28,180 nt of DNA, taken from positions 1 through 28,180 of the forward strand of contig CAYONG010000055.1 in assembly GCA_964405235.1 (NCBI GenBank), given 5' to 3'. Origin of the DNA: WS-11 sp964405235. GTDB lineage: Bacteria > Eisenbacteria > RBG-16-71-46. Made by a program: the position numbers and the translations under genes. Below the pieces are notes generated by a model. The model did no database searches and was not told the DNA's origin. It saw only the letters and a list, made by a program, of their open reading frames with translations. Positions 16,141-23,992 of this stretch are shown piece after piece (within the stretch, counting starts at the first letter, position 1; each line of letters begins with the position of its first letter).

Positions 16141-17981
16141 CACGCCTGACTTCCAGATGGCTGGGGGGCCGGCAGTGCCACCGCCTCGAACAGGGCCTTC
16201 AACTCGGCCGGCATCTCGGGCAGCGGGGTGGGCGCCACGACCATGCCGTCGGCGGCACGCGTCACGCACATGTTCACCTTGGCGAGGGATGCGTCCATGT
16301 TGGGGAAGTCGAGCCGCGAGTGCGCCCCGCGGCTCTCCGTGCGCAGCAGGGCGCTGCGCACGATGGCCTCCGAGACCAGCAGCATGTTGCGCAGGTCGCG
16401 CGACAGGTGCCAGCCGGGGTTGTAGATGCGCGAACCCTCGACCTTCACGCGGGCCGCGCGCTCAATCAAGCCTTCGAGCTCGCGCAACGCCAACTCGAGA
16501 TCTCCCTGGACGCGGAAGATGCCGACGTTCCTGCCCATGCAATCTTGAAGGGCCTGGTGCACCTCGTACGGCGTCTCGCCCGAGCTGCGCTCGAAGGGGG
16601 CGAGCATGTCGCGCGTCTCGGCCTCGATCTCGGCGTCGGAGATCTTCGGCGCCCCGAGGACGTCCATGGCGTAGCGGGCTGCCCCCGCGCCCGCGCGCTT
16701 CCCGAACACGACCAGGTCCGAGAGGGAGTTTCCGCCCAGCCGGTTGGCGCCGTGCATGCCGGCGGCCGCCTCGCCGGCGGCGAAGAGGCCCGGCACGTTC
16801 GCCGCGCCGGTATCGGGTTCCACCCGGATACCGCCCATCATGTAGTGAGTGGTGGGTCCCACCTCCATCGGCCCTGCCGTGATGTCCACGTCGGCCAACT
16901 CCATGAACTGGTGGTACATGGAGGGGAGCTTCTTCTTCACCCGCTCGGCCGGCATGTAGCTGATGTCGAGGAATGCCCCGCCATGCGGCGTGCCGCGGCC
17001 TTCGCGCACCTCGGTGTAGATGGCGCGCGCCACGTTGTCGCGGGTGGAGAGCTCGGGCGGGCGTCGGGCGTCGGTCTGCCTGCCCTCGACCGCGGCCTCC
17101 ACCCAGCGGCGGGCCTCGTCCTCGTCGGCCGCGTACTCGTGACGGCGCGCCTCGGGCAGGTACCTCCACATGAAACGCTCGCCCTGGCTATTGCGCAGGA
17201 TGCCGCCCTCGCCGCGCACGCCCTCGGTGACCAGGATGCCCATGACACCGGGCGGCCACACCATGCCGGTGGGGTGGAACTGGAGGAACTCCATGTCGAT
17301 CAACTCGGCCCCGGCGCCGTAAGCGAGCGACTGGCCGTCGCCGGTGTACTCCCACGAGTTCGAGGTGATCTTGTAGGCCTTGCCGACACCGCCGGTGGCG
17401 ATAACCACCGCCTTGCAGCGGAACAGCACGAAACGCCCGCTCTCGCGCCGGTAGGCGAGGGCTCCGGCGATGCGGCCGCCGTCGGTGAGCAGCTTCGTGA
17501 CGGTGTATTCCATGTGGACGTCGAGTCCCTGGTGGACGCCGCGGTCTTGGAGCGTGCGGATCATCTCGAGCCCGGTGCGGTCGCCGACGTGGGCGAGACG
17601 CTTCCAGGTATGGCCGCCGAAGGCGCGCTGCAGGATGCGGCCATCGGAAGTGCGGTCGAACAGCGCCCCCCACTGCTCCAACTCGCGCACCCGCTCGGGG
17701 GCCTCCTGCGCGTGAAGCTGGGCCATGCGCCAGTGGTTCAGGAACGAGCCGCCCTTCATCGTGTCTTTGAAGTGCGTCTCCCAGCTATCTTGGGGATCCA
17801 CGTGGGCGAGCGCGGCGGCGATGCCGCCCTCGGCCATAACCGTGTGGGCCTTGCCGAGCAGCGACTTGCACACCAGTCCGACCGAGCACCCCAGCGCCGA
17901 GGCTTCGATGGCGGCGCGCAACCCGGCGCCGCCCGCGCCGATGACGATCACGTCGTGTTCGTGGGTCTCGAGCTGTTCCAT
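16140..17981 (-). CDS. sdhA: Succinate dehydrogenase/fumarate reductase flavoprotein subunit
   Basis: This gene encodes 613 residues, normal for the family. It starts at the ATG at 17981, with GAGG about 6 nt upstream. The dinucleotide-binding VIVIGAGGAGLRAA opens the protein. HTVMAEGGIAAALAH carries the His (about H46) that covalently binds FAD. The substrate and proton-transfer motifs FLQFHPTGM and RGEGGILRN and the C-terminal flavin motif HYMMGGIRVEPDTG/ANRLGGNSL are present. It oxidises succinate to fumarate, or does the reverse, on the cytoplasmic face of the membrane. It lies 27 bp after sdhC and overlaps sdhB by one base. The direction of the reaction cannot be read from sequence alone. 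Confidence 0.96.
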   Translation of the reverse strand: MEQLETHEHDVIVIGAGGAGLRAAIEASALGCSVGLVCKSLLGKAHTVMAEGGIAAALAHVDPQDSWETHFKDTMKGGSFLNHWRMAQLHAQEAPERVRELEQWGALFDRTSDGRILQRAFGGHTWKRLAHVGDRTGLEMIRTLQDRGVHQGLDVHMEYTVTKLLTDGGRIAGALAYRRESGRFVLFRCKAVVIATGGVGKAYKITSNSWEYTGDGQSLAYGAGAELIDMEFLQFHPTGMVWPPGVMGILVTEGVRGEGGILRNSQGERFMWRYLPEARRHEYAADEDEARRWVEAAVEGRQTDARRPPELSTRDNVARAIYTEVREGRGTPHGGAFLDISYMPAERVKKKLPSMYHQFMELADVDITAGPMEVGPTTHYMMGGIRVEPDTGAANVPGLFAAGEAAAGMHGANRLGGNSLSDLVVFGKRAGAGAARYAMDVLGAPKISDAEIEAETRDMLAPFERSSGETPYEVHQALQDCMGRNVGIFRVQGDLELALRELEGLIERAARVKVEGSRIYNPGWHLSRDLRNMLLVSEAIVRSALLRTESRGAHSRLDFPNMDASLAKVNMCVTRAADGMVVAPTPLPEMPAELKALFEAVALPAPQPSGSQA

Positions 17982-18008
17982 CTGTGCCTCGGCGTGGGAC
18001 TCAGGCCG

Positions 18009-18920
18009 CTACGGGAGAGGGGAGAAGTTGAAGAGGTTGCGGAACGTGACGAGCATGGGATCCGAGATCGCACCCATCGAGCACAGGCGCACGTAGAAGT
18101 CGGCGAAGCACACCGCGAACAGGCTGGTCCATGCCCAGCCCATGTGGTGCTCGTTCAGGATGCTCACGATGCCCCACGCCTTCTGGCGCGGGCCGCCCGC
18201 CACCGCGCACGAGAAGCAGTCGAGCTTGCCTCCGACCAGGTGGCGCAGCGAGTGGCAGGAGAAGGTGTAGAGGCTGAGGGTGACGGTCGAGGCGAGGATG
18301 GCGAGCGAGCCGCCGCCGATGCCGAAGAAACGCGACCCGTCCGGGTCCTTGAAGGTGAACCCCTGGACGACGTCCCACCACAGGATGGCGAGGATGACCA
18401 TCGCCGCGTAGAGAAAGTAACGGTGCAGGTTCTGCAGGATGAACGGGAACTTGAGCTCGCCGCTGTACCCCTTGACGCGCGCCTCGCCCACCGCGCAGCC
18501 CATCGGGTCGGCGAAGAACGAGCGGTAGTAGGCCTTACGGTAGTAGTAGCAGGTGGTGCGGAACCCGAGCGGGAAAATGAGGATGAGGAGCGCTGGCGAC
18601 AGCCACGAGGGCAGCCACGCCGGGTGAAGATAGGGCGAGTAGAAGGGGGACAGGTAGTGCCGCCCGTTCTCGACGTAGTGATAGTGCGCGGGGCCCAGGA
18701 TGGCTGCGTAGTTGGCGTAGCCGATCAGCAGCACGAGCCCCAGCGCCTGGGCGAGCGGGATCAGCCACCAGCGGTCGGTGCGCTCGGTGGCGCCGAAGGT
18801 CTGCGCGTACCCTGCGCCACGCCAGGCGCCGGGCGGGGTGCCGGTGGCGGGAAGTCCTTCACGCACGGCGGCCGCTGCTCCGGCGCCGGCATTCGACTTG
18901 TGTTGTATCTCAGGGGACAT
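18009..18920 (-). CDS. sdhC: Succinate dehydrogenase membrane anchor, large single-subunit (Sdh1-like) type
   Basis: This gene encodes 303 residues, starting at the ATG at 18920 after AGGAAGG. The N-terminal 45 residues are hydrophilic and precede RTDRWWLIPLAQALGLVLL. About five or six membrane helices follow, with conserved-looking YYYRKAYYRSFFADPMGCAVG, NLHRYFLYAAM and SCHSLRHLVGG segments whose histidines are candidate haem b ligands. The single anchor and the RTDxWW / YYRKAYYRxFF signatures match the membrane subunit of Sdh1-type enzymes rather than the usual paired SdhC and SdhD of about 120 residues. It transfers electrons to quinone. First gene of the operon; a promoter candidate lies just upstream. 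Confidence 0.85.
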   Translation of the reverse strand: MSPEIQHKSNAGAGAAAAVREGLPATGTPPGAWRGAGYAQTFGATERTDRWWLIPLAQALGLVLLIGYANYAAILGPAHYHYVENGRHYLSPFYSPYLHPAWLPSWLSPALLILIFPLGFRTTCYYYRKAYYRSFFADPMGCAVGEARVKGYSGELKFPFILQNLHRYFLYAAMVILAILWWDVVQGFTFKDPDGSRFFGIGGGSLAILASTVTLSLYTFSCHSLRHLVGGKLDCFSCAVAGGPRQKAWGIVSILNEHHMGWAWTSLFAVCFADFYVRLCSMGAISDPMLVTFRNLFNFSPLP

Positions 18921-18973
18921 GCGCGACCTTCCTCATTCGGACACCGCGCTGATGAGGCATGAGAGGTGATCGC

Positions 18974-19001
18974 AGGCTAACAAAACACAGCCGGCAGTCA
19001 A
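18974..19001 (-). promoter_or_regulatory. Candidate promoter of the sdhCAB operon
   Basis: On the minus strand TTGACT (18996-19001) and TAGCCT (18974-18979) are separated by 16 bp and lie 54 bp upstream of the sdhC ATG. The -35 box is one base from consensus; the -10 box is weak. Confidence 0.35.
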
Positions 19002-19032
19002 ACGACCGGAGCCTCGAATGCCCCGCGCGCCG

Positions 19033-19770
19033 TCATGCGAGGGATAGTTTGGCCGCCGCGACGAGTAGCACCACCGCGAGCAGGCGTCTGAGCACCGGAT
19101 TGGGGAGCCTTCGGCTGCCGATCGTCGAGCCGATGAAGCCACCCAGGAGCGCCACACCCGCGAGGATCCCGATCTCCCGGGGCAGGAAGCGCACGCTCGA
19201 GAGATGGCCCAGCAGGCCGGACACCGAGTTCACGAGGATGAACGCGACCGAGACCGCCGCGGTCCGGCGGGCGTCGGCCCAGCCCTTGATGATCATGAGC
19301 GGGCTCAGAAAGATCCCGCCCCCGACGCCGGTCAACCCGGACAGGAAACCGATCCCCGCGCCCGCGGCGGCCGCGATCGGCCGCCGCGGTGCGCGCGGCT
19401 CGGCGACCGCACCGGTTGAGGCACGGAACAGCCGGTACGCGGCGTAGAGGAGCACCAGCGCCAGCAGACGCCGGTAGAGCGGGATCGGCAGCGCCAGCGA
19501 CCCGCCCAGGAAGGCGAACGGCACCGAGCCCAGCGCGAAGGGCCAGAACAGGCTCCACGAGAAACGCCCGGCACGGACAAACTGTACGGTGCCCACGGTC
19601 GCGACCAGGATATTGAGGGCGAGCGCGGTCGGCTTCATGACGGCCGGAGCAATGCCGACCAGCGCCATGGCCGCGAGGTAACCGGAGGCGCCTGCGTGCC
19701 CGACCATCGAGTAGAGCACCGCCGCGACGAACACCAGCGCGCAGAGGCCCGTCAGCTCACCGGGAGACAT
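19033..19770 (-). CDS. TauE/SafE-family sulfite/sulfonate exporter
   Basis: This gene encodes 245 residues from the ATG at 19770, which overlaps the stop of the YeiH-like gene by one base (TGATG). It has about eight hydrophobic segments and the two related halves typical of TauE/SafE (PF01925), for example LYSMVGHAGASGYLAAMALVG in the first half and FLSGLTGVGGGIFLSPLMII in the second. The family moves sulfite, sulfoacetate or related sulfur anions across the inner membrane. Coupling behind cysteine dioxygenase and a second sulfur-anion transporter supports export of sulfite made during cysteine oxidation; this substrate is inferred from context. Confidence 0.88.
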   Translation of the reverse strand: MSPGELTGLCALVFVAAVLYSMVGHAGASGYLAAMALVGIAPAVMKPTALALNILVATVGTVQFVRAGRFSWSLFWPFALGSVPFAFLGGSLALPIPLYRRLLALVLLYAAYRLFRASTGAVAEPRAPRRPIAAAAGAGIGFLSGLTGVGGGIFLSPLMIIKGWADARRTAAVSVAFILVNSVSGLLGHLSSVRFLPREIGILAGVALLGGFIGSTIGSRRLPNPVLRRLLAVVLLVAAAKLSLA

Positions 19771-20768
19771 CACCCGCAGAGCCAGAACGCGAGCAGGTAG
19801 GAGATGGTCGCGAGGAAGAGCCACTGCGCGGCCCCGGCCGCGATCGGGCGGAGGCCGGCGTCGCGCAGATCGGAGAACCCGGTCTGGAGGCCTACGCCCG
19901 CCATGCCGACGCAGAGCAGCCATAGATCGCCGCGCCGCACCAGGTCGAGCCAGCGTGCGGGGATGATCCCGAGCGAATTGATGCCGGCGAAGATCACGAA
20001 CAGCACCAGGAACCACGGCACCGGCGCCACCTTGGCCTTACCCGCCTCGAGATGGCGGTGGCGCAGCGACCAGCCCAGGTAGAGCACCATCGGGGCGAGC
20101 AGGGCGATGCGCGCCAGCTTGACCACCGTGGCAACCCGCGCCGCCTCATCGCTGACGCCGAACCCGGCCGCCACCACTTGCGCCATCTCGTGCAGGCTTG
20201 CTCCGGCCCAAACGCCGTAAACGAACTCGGGCATCGCGAGCGCGCGCGCGAGCACCGGATAGGCCACGATCCCCACCGTGCCGAGCAGCGTGATGACGCC
20301 CAGCGCCAGCCCCGAGTCCCTGCGCTCGCCCTGGAGGACCGAGTCCGCCGCCACCACCGCCGAGGCGCCGCAGATGCTGGTGCCGACGCCGAGCAGGATG
20401 CCGAGCTTCTCGGGGACGCCGAGCCGGCGCGCGACCCACCAGCCGAAGAACAGTGTCGCGACGGTCGAAACCACCACCACGATCAGAGCCGGGCCGCCGA
20501 TTGTCCACAACTCGCCGACGCTGAGCCGGAATCCGAGCCCCGCCACCGCCCACCTGAGGATCGGCCGCTGGGCCATGCGGATGCCCGGGAGCACCGCGGA
20601 AGGTTGCGGGAGCAGCGATTTCCACGCCATGCCAAGCAGGATGACGAGCAGCAGCGCGCTCAGGTGGAGCGTGTGCTTGACCCACGGCAGATCGGCGACC
20701 CAGAAGCCGGCGCTCGCAAGGATGGCGCACAGCAGCAGGCCGGGCAGTAGTGGGGGGAGGGCGCGCAC
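19770..20768 (-). CDS. YeiH/UPF0324-family putative sulfate exporter
   Basis: This gene encodes 332 residues from the ATG at 20768, 24 bp after the cysteine dioxygenase gene. It has about ten hydrophobic helices. Family-like motifs include RWAVAGLGFRLSVGEL, LLGVGTSICGASAVVAADSV (the SICGxSAV signature), YGVWAGASLHEMAQVVAAG and LCVGMAGVGLQTGFSDLR. UPF0324/YeiH proteins are inner-membrane transporters annotated as putative sulfate exporters on limited evidence. Its position between a thiol dioxygenase and TauE/SafE supports a sulfur-anion substrate. Confidence 0.88.
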   Translation of the reverse strand: MRALPPLLPGLLLCAILASAGFWVADLPWVKHTLHLSALLLVILLGMAWKSLLPQPSAVLPGIRMAQRPILRWAVAGLGFRLSVGELWTIGGPALIVVVVSTVATLFFGWWVARRLGVPEKLGILLGVGTSICGASAVVAADSVLQGERRDSGLALGVITLLGTVGIVAYPVLARALAMPEFVYGVWAGASLHEMAQVVAAGFGVSDEAARVATVVKLARIALLAPMVLYLGWSLRHRHLEAGKAKVAPVPWFLVLFVIFAGINSLGIIPARWLDLVRRGDLWLLCVGMAGVGLQTGFSDLRDAGLRPIAAGAAQWLFLATISYLLAFWLCG

Positions 20769-20792
20769 GGCGGACGGCCTGGCGGCGGCCCG

Positions 20793-21368
20793 CTATTGCG
20801 TGTACGTGAGAGGGCGCCGCTCGCGCCGGTAGCCGCCACCCTCGAGCGGATGGAAGGCGTTACACCAGGTCAACTCGCCCGCGTAGACGTGAAGGGTTAC
20901 CGAAGGGGCCGCGTCCGCGTTCTCGATCATGTGGTACTCGAAGGGCGGGATAAGATGCCCCGCCTCGCCGACGCCGGCGAACACCACCGACTCGGGTGTG
21001 AAGCGGAGTGGATCGGCCTCGGGGCCGCTCTCCAAGTCGAACGACGTGACGCGGATGCGGCCGCGGTAGACGCACTCGACGCACCACACGCCGGCATGGT
21101 CGTGGAGCGGCGTGCCCTGGTCCGTGCCCCACACCATCACCACCACGCTGTAGCGCCCGGAGGGGTCCCGGTGCAGGAGGCGGCGCGCATACTTGTCGGC
21201 CGCCGGGGCGAGGTAGGCGGCATCCACGAACTGCTCGCCGCTGCTCACCACCTCGGCGAGCACCGTCTTCACGTTGCGACACAACTGATCCGTGTCGTCG
21301 GTGGAGATGGCCAGGTCGAGCCGGCGTACCAACTCGTCCACCTTCGCCGAGCGTGCGGTCATGGCCAT
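20793..21368 (-). CDS. Cysteine dioxygenase type I
   Basis: This gene encodes 191 residues from the ATG at 21368; GGGGGG lies about 5 nt upstream and a second ATG follows at 21362. It is a cupin-fold, non-haem iron enzyme that oxidises cysteine to cysteine sulfinate. Aligned by motif to mammalian CDO, all key positions appear: Y60 and R62 (carboxylate-binding Arg), iron ligands H89, H91 (PLHDHAG) and H146 (EYHMIEN), C96 and Y162 (the Cys-Tyr crosslink pair), H160 (LHVY) and C169 (WCNAF). R62 argues for cysteine rather than 3-mercaptopropionate as substrate. First gene of a three-gene operon with two sulfur-anion transporters. Confidence 0.9.
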   Translation of the reverse strand: MAMTARSAKVDELVRRLDLAISTDDTDQLCRNVKTVLAEVVSSGEQFVDAAYLAPAADKYARRLLHRDPSGRYSVVVMVWGTDQGTPLHDHAGVWCVECVYRGRIRVTSFDLESGPEADPLRFTPESVVFAGVGEAGHLIPPFEYHMIENADAAPSVTLHVYAGELTWCNAFHPLEGGGYRRERRPLTYTQ

Positions 21369-21517
21369 GAGAGAGCCCCCCCTTTGTGGCCGCGATGGTA
21401 GCAGAGGAGGCGGGGGCACGCGATGTCTCGACACGCACGCGGGAGGAGGGGGGCGGCCGCGACGACCGCGTCGCGATGCCCTCGCAGGACCCGATGGGAT
21501 CCGCCACCGGAACGGCA

Positions 21518-21548
21518 CGCGGCGCGGGCCGACCACGCCCGCGCCGCG
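21518..21548 (-). terminator. Hairpin after the cupin gene
   Basis: CGCGGCGCGGGC (21518-21529) and GCCCGCGCCGCG (21537-21548) pair perfectly over 12 bp around a 7-nt loop, beginning about 17 bp past the cupin stop. There is no U-tract, so the terminator call rests on position and stem strength. Confidence 0.5.
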
Positions 21549-21565
21549 CGACCGCATCGAGACGG

Positions 21566-21937
21566 TCAGTGCTTGCCGATGGCCAGCGCCTTCTCGCGCG
21601 TCTCGATCCACTCGTTCTGAGGATGGAGCGGCGAGGTGTAGAGCGCGAACAGCTTGAGGTCCTCCTTGCCGATGTTGATGACATCGTGCCGCGTCCCCGC
21701 GGGGACGAGCATCGAAGTGTGTTCCTCGAACGGGTAGGGCTTCCCGTCGAGCTTGATCTCGCCCTTGCCCTCGACGACGTAGTAGAGCTCGTCGGTCGCG
21801 GGGTGCATCTCGTCGCCGAGATCCTCGCCTTTACGCAGGGAGATCAGGACCAGCTGTCCGAACTTGCCGGTGTCCACCACACGCCGGAACGCCTTGTTCT
21901 CCTTGGCCATCTTCTTGAGATCGATCGGGGTCTTCAT
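21566..21937 (-). CDS. Small single-domain cupin protein
   Basis: This gene encodes 123 residues from the ATG at 21937, with GGGAGG 5 nt upstream; the frame is open further up but lacks any leader. Cupin motif 1 is present in altered form (H45-PATDELYYVVEGKG, with H and D/E but no HxH), and motif 2 reads VPAGTRHDVIN (H84). This resembles the family of small cupins sometimes annotated as mannose-6-phosphate-isomerase-like. The substrate is unknown. A strong hairpin follows it, so it is probably transcribed apart from the cysteine dioxygenase operon downstream. Confidence 0.75.
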   Translation of the reverse strand: MKTPIDLKKMAKENKAFRRVVDTGKFGQLVLISLRKGEDLGDEMHPATDELYYVVEGKGEIKLDGKPYPFEEHTSMLVPAGTRHDVINIGKEDLKLFALYTSPLHPQNEWIETREKALAIGKH

Positions 21938-22282
21938 CGTGTCCTCCCATGACGCGGCCTGGTCGTCGCCCGGTGCGGGCGGCGGGGCGCGTGGCTCGGG
22001 CAGTTTCTGCTCGTGCAACAAACGGGCCGTGCCCGCGGGCCAGGAGGGCTCGGCCCGCTCCGCATCGGGCTGATCGAGTTGGTGTGAGGCCATGTCGCGC
22101 AGCAGACGATTCCGCACGGAGATGGTTCGGAGGAGTACCGGAAACGCAGGTCGGCCGCGGGATGATCGTCCGGTGCCGGCACGGCGTCCGACGCTCGGCG
22201 TCCTGTCACGCTGGCAGGGCCATGCGCGGCTGGCAGGCAGTGCGGCGGAGCCGGTCGGGGCCACGGTCATCCCCGCACGCGG
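21938..22282. other. 345-bp intergenic region, nothing recognised
   Basis: This stretch lies between the PF04020 gene stop and the cupin start, both on the minus strand. It contains a duplicated GCTGGCAGG about 22 bp apart and several GC-rich inverted repeats, but no gene, tRNA or clear promoter that I can support. Confidence 0.4.
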
Positions 22283-22639
22283 TCATTCCTGTTTCTTCTT
22301 CTCCTCGCGCGTGGCCGCCTTCCACATCATCCCGACCAGACTCAGGATCAGCGCGGCGACGAAAGTGGTGCCGAAGCTGCCGATTCGGATCCCGGGCACG
22401 AGCCAGTCGGTGAGCGCGAGCATCAGCGCGTTCAGCACCAGCAGGAAAAGACCCAGCGTGACGATCGTCAGCGGGAGCGTGAGCACGAACAGCACGGGCT
22501 TCACGATGGTGTTCGCGACCGCCAGGATCACGGCCCCCACGAAGGCCGGCCCCCAGCCGGTCACCCGGAATCCGGGCAGCACGAGCGAGATGCCCATGAA
22601 GGCGGCAGTCATGACGACGAAGTAGAGCAGCGTGTTCAT
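22283..22639 (-). CDS. PF04020-family (phage holin family 4-like) four-helix membrane protein
   Basis: This gene encodes 118 residues. The ATG at 22639 is chosen because AGGAGGT lies 7 nt upstream. Four hydrophobic helices are visible, with the family-like PGFRVTGWGPAFVGAVILAV, ANTIVKPVLFVLTLPLTIVT and LGLFLLVLNALMLAL. A charged tail (REEKKKQE) ends the protein. The family is widespread and, despite its holin name, has no established function in bacteria. It lies 13 bp after the antiporter stop, and its Shine-Dalgarno overlaps that stop, so the two genes are co-transcribed and probably coupled. Confidence 0.85.
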   Translation of the reverse strand: MNTLLYFVVMTAAFMGISLVLPGFRVTGWGPAFVGAVILAVANTIVKPVLFVLTLPLTIVTLGLFLLVLNALMLALTDWLVPGIRIGSFGTTFVAALILSLVGMMWKAATREEKKKQE

Positions 22640-22652
22640 CCCGGTCACCTCC

Positions 22653-23804
22653 TCAGGGCAGGAAGAAGAACGCGATCCCGAGCACGAGGTATACGGCCAG
22701 CAGCAGCGCCCCTTCGAGCCAGTTGGACTCTCCGTCCTGCGCGACCAGGTTCACCACGCCGACCGCGATGCCGACGGCGAGCACCTCGAAGGGCGTGAAG
22801 CGCAGGTCCATCGGTCCGTCCGGGACCAGATACGAGACGAACACCAGCAGCGGCGCGACGAACAGGGCGATCTGGATGCTGGAGCCGATGGCGATGTTCA
22901 TGGCCAGGTCCATCTTGTTCTTCATCGCCACCAGGACCGCGGTCGAATGCTCGGCGGCGTTGCCGATCACGGCCACCACGATGACGCCGATGAACACCTC
23001 GCTCACCCCCATCGTGTGGGCGGCCTCGTCCACCGCCCCGACCAGCAACTCGCTCATCCACGCCACCGCTGCGGTCGCGACCGCCAGCGTGACCGCGGCG
23101 CGCTTCGGCGAGGGCACGGGCCCCACCGGCTCGTGGGCGCCGGCGTGCTCCTGGCCGGCGTAGAGATGGCGGTGGGTGCGAAGCGAGAACAGCAGGCTCA
23201 GGAGGTAGGCGGCGAACAGCACGATCGCGATCTCGAGGGACAGCGTACGCTCGACTACGATCTCGTGCTCGGCCGTGACCAACGCGTTTCGGACCGCGCT
23301 CTCGCCGGCGAGATGGAACATCGCCGGCACCACCAGCCCGATGGCGGCGAGCGCGAGCAGGGTGGAGCCCGCGGCCGCCGCCGCGCGATCGAAGGCCTGG
23401 CGCTCGCGCCCGAGCCCGCCCATCAGAATCGAAAGCCCCAGCACCAGCAGCACGTTTCCGATGATCGAGCCGGTCAGGCTCGCCTTGACCACGTCGAACT
23501 GGCCCTGCTGGAGCGCGACCAGGGCGATGATGAGCTCGGCGGCGTTGCCGAATGTCGCGTTGAGCAGCCCACCCACACCGGCGCCGAAACGGTGCGCGAG
23601 GCGCTCGGTCGCGCTTCCCATGAGGCCCGCGAGCGGGATGATCGCGAGTGCGGCGAACACGAACACATGCACCGCGCCCCAGTCGAGCCACTCGGCCAGA
23701 GCCGCCAGCGGGATGAATACGAGCAGCACGAGCAGGAGCCGCTCGGGGGCGGGGAGCGGGAAACGCCCGGGTCGCGGGGCGCGGTCGGCAGCGGCAGGGG
23801 GCAT
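22653..23804 (-). CDS. CaxA-type Ca2+/H+ antiporter
   Basis: This gene encodes 383 residues from the ATG at 23804 (weak ribosome-binding site). It has about eleven hydrophobic segments in two inverted-topology halves, each with the cation-binding alpha repeat: FGNAAELIIAL in the first half and IGNAAEHSTAVLVAMKNKMD in the second. These are hallmarks of the CaCA superfamily, CAX branch. A hydrophilic loop near the middle (HLYAGQEHAGAHEPVGPVP) separates the halves. It likely extrudes calcium from the cytoplasm using the proton gradient. Two very strong hairpins lie upstream at 23861-23956. Confidence 0.92.
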   Translation of the reverse strand: MPPAAADRAPRPGRFPLPAPERLLLVLLVFIPLAALAEWLDWGAVHVFVFAALAIIPLAGLMGSATERLAHRFGAGVGGLLNATFGNAAELIIALVALQQGQFDVVKASLTGSIIGNVLLVLGLSILMGGLGRERQAFDRAAAAAGSTLLALAAIGLVVPAMFHLAGESAVRNALVTAEHEIVVERTLSLEIAIVLFAAYLLSLLFSLRTHRHLYAGQEHAGAHEPVGPVPSPKRAAVTLAVATAAVAWMSELLVGAVDEAAHTMGVSEVFIGVIVVAVIGNAAEHSTAVLVAMKNKMDLAMNIAIGSSIQIALFVAPLLVFVSYLVPDGPMDLRFTPFEVLAVGIAVGVVNLVAQDGESNWLEGALLLAVYLVLGIAFFFLP

Positions 23805-23860
23805 GGGCCGGGAATGTGCATCAGCCCGCGGCGAGGCTCAAGCGCGGTCGGGTTGCCACG

Positions 23861-23894
23861 GCGGCGGGCCGCGTTCCCGCCCGCGGCCCGCCGC
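23861..23894 (-). terminator. 13-bp perfect hairpin upstream of the antiporter gene
   Basis: GCGGCGGGCCGCG (23861-23873) pairs with CGCGGCCCGCCGC (23882-23894) around an 8-nt loop. It lies after the stop of the 23993 gene and 57 bp before the antiporter ATG. Without a U-tract it may be a terminator or part of the antiporter leader. Confidence 0.5.
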
Positions 23895-23917
23895 GCCACC
23901 CAGCCTACGGCCTGAAC

Positions 23918-23956
23918 GCCGGCGGCCCGGAACGCAGGACGATCCTGGCCGCCGGC
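23918..23956 (-). terminator. 10-bp hairpin downstream of the 23993-24688 gene
   Basis: GCCGGCGGCC (23918-23927) and GGCCGCCGGC (23947-23956) pair perfectly; the 19-nt interior contains AGGA...TCCT, which can extend the stem. It begins about 36 bp past the upstream stop and is the first of two hairpins in this gap. Confidence 0.5.
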
Positions 23957-23992
23957 AGAGTCGCTTCAACCAACGTATCGCCCGTGTGCCCT

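Noticed and set aside
16116..18962. 948-codon plus-strand open frame opposite sdhCAB
   Set aside because: It lies antisense to three unmistakable genes and its translation is low-complexity His/Arg/Gly-rich.
21938..22094. N-terminal extension of the cupin in the open upstream frame
   Set aside because: The extension is Pro/Ala/Glu-rich without similarity to cupins, and GGGAGG 5 nt before the ATG at 21937 marks the likely start.
22632..23915. 427-codon plus-strand frame opposite the antiporter
   Set aside because: His/Arg/Gln-rich shadow; the minus strand encodes a clear CAX antiporter with both GNAAE repeats.
23805..23992. yybP-ykoY-type manganese riboswitch before the antiporter
   Set aside because: The hairpins lack the conserved core sequence of that riboswitch.
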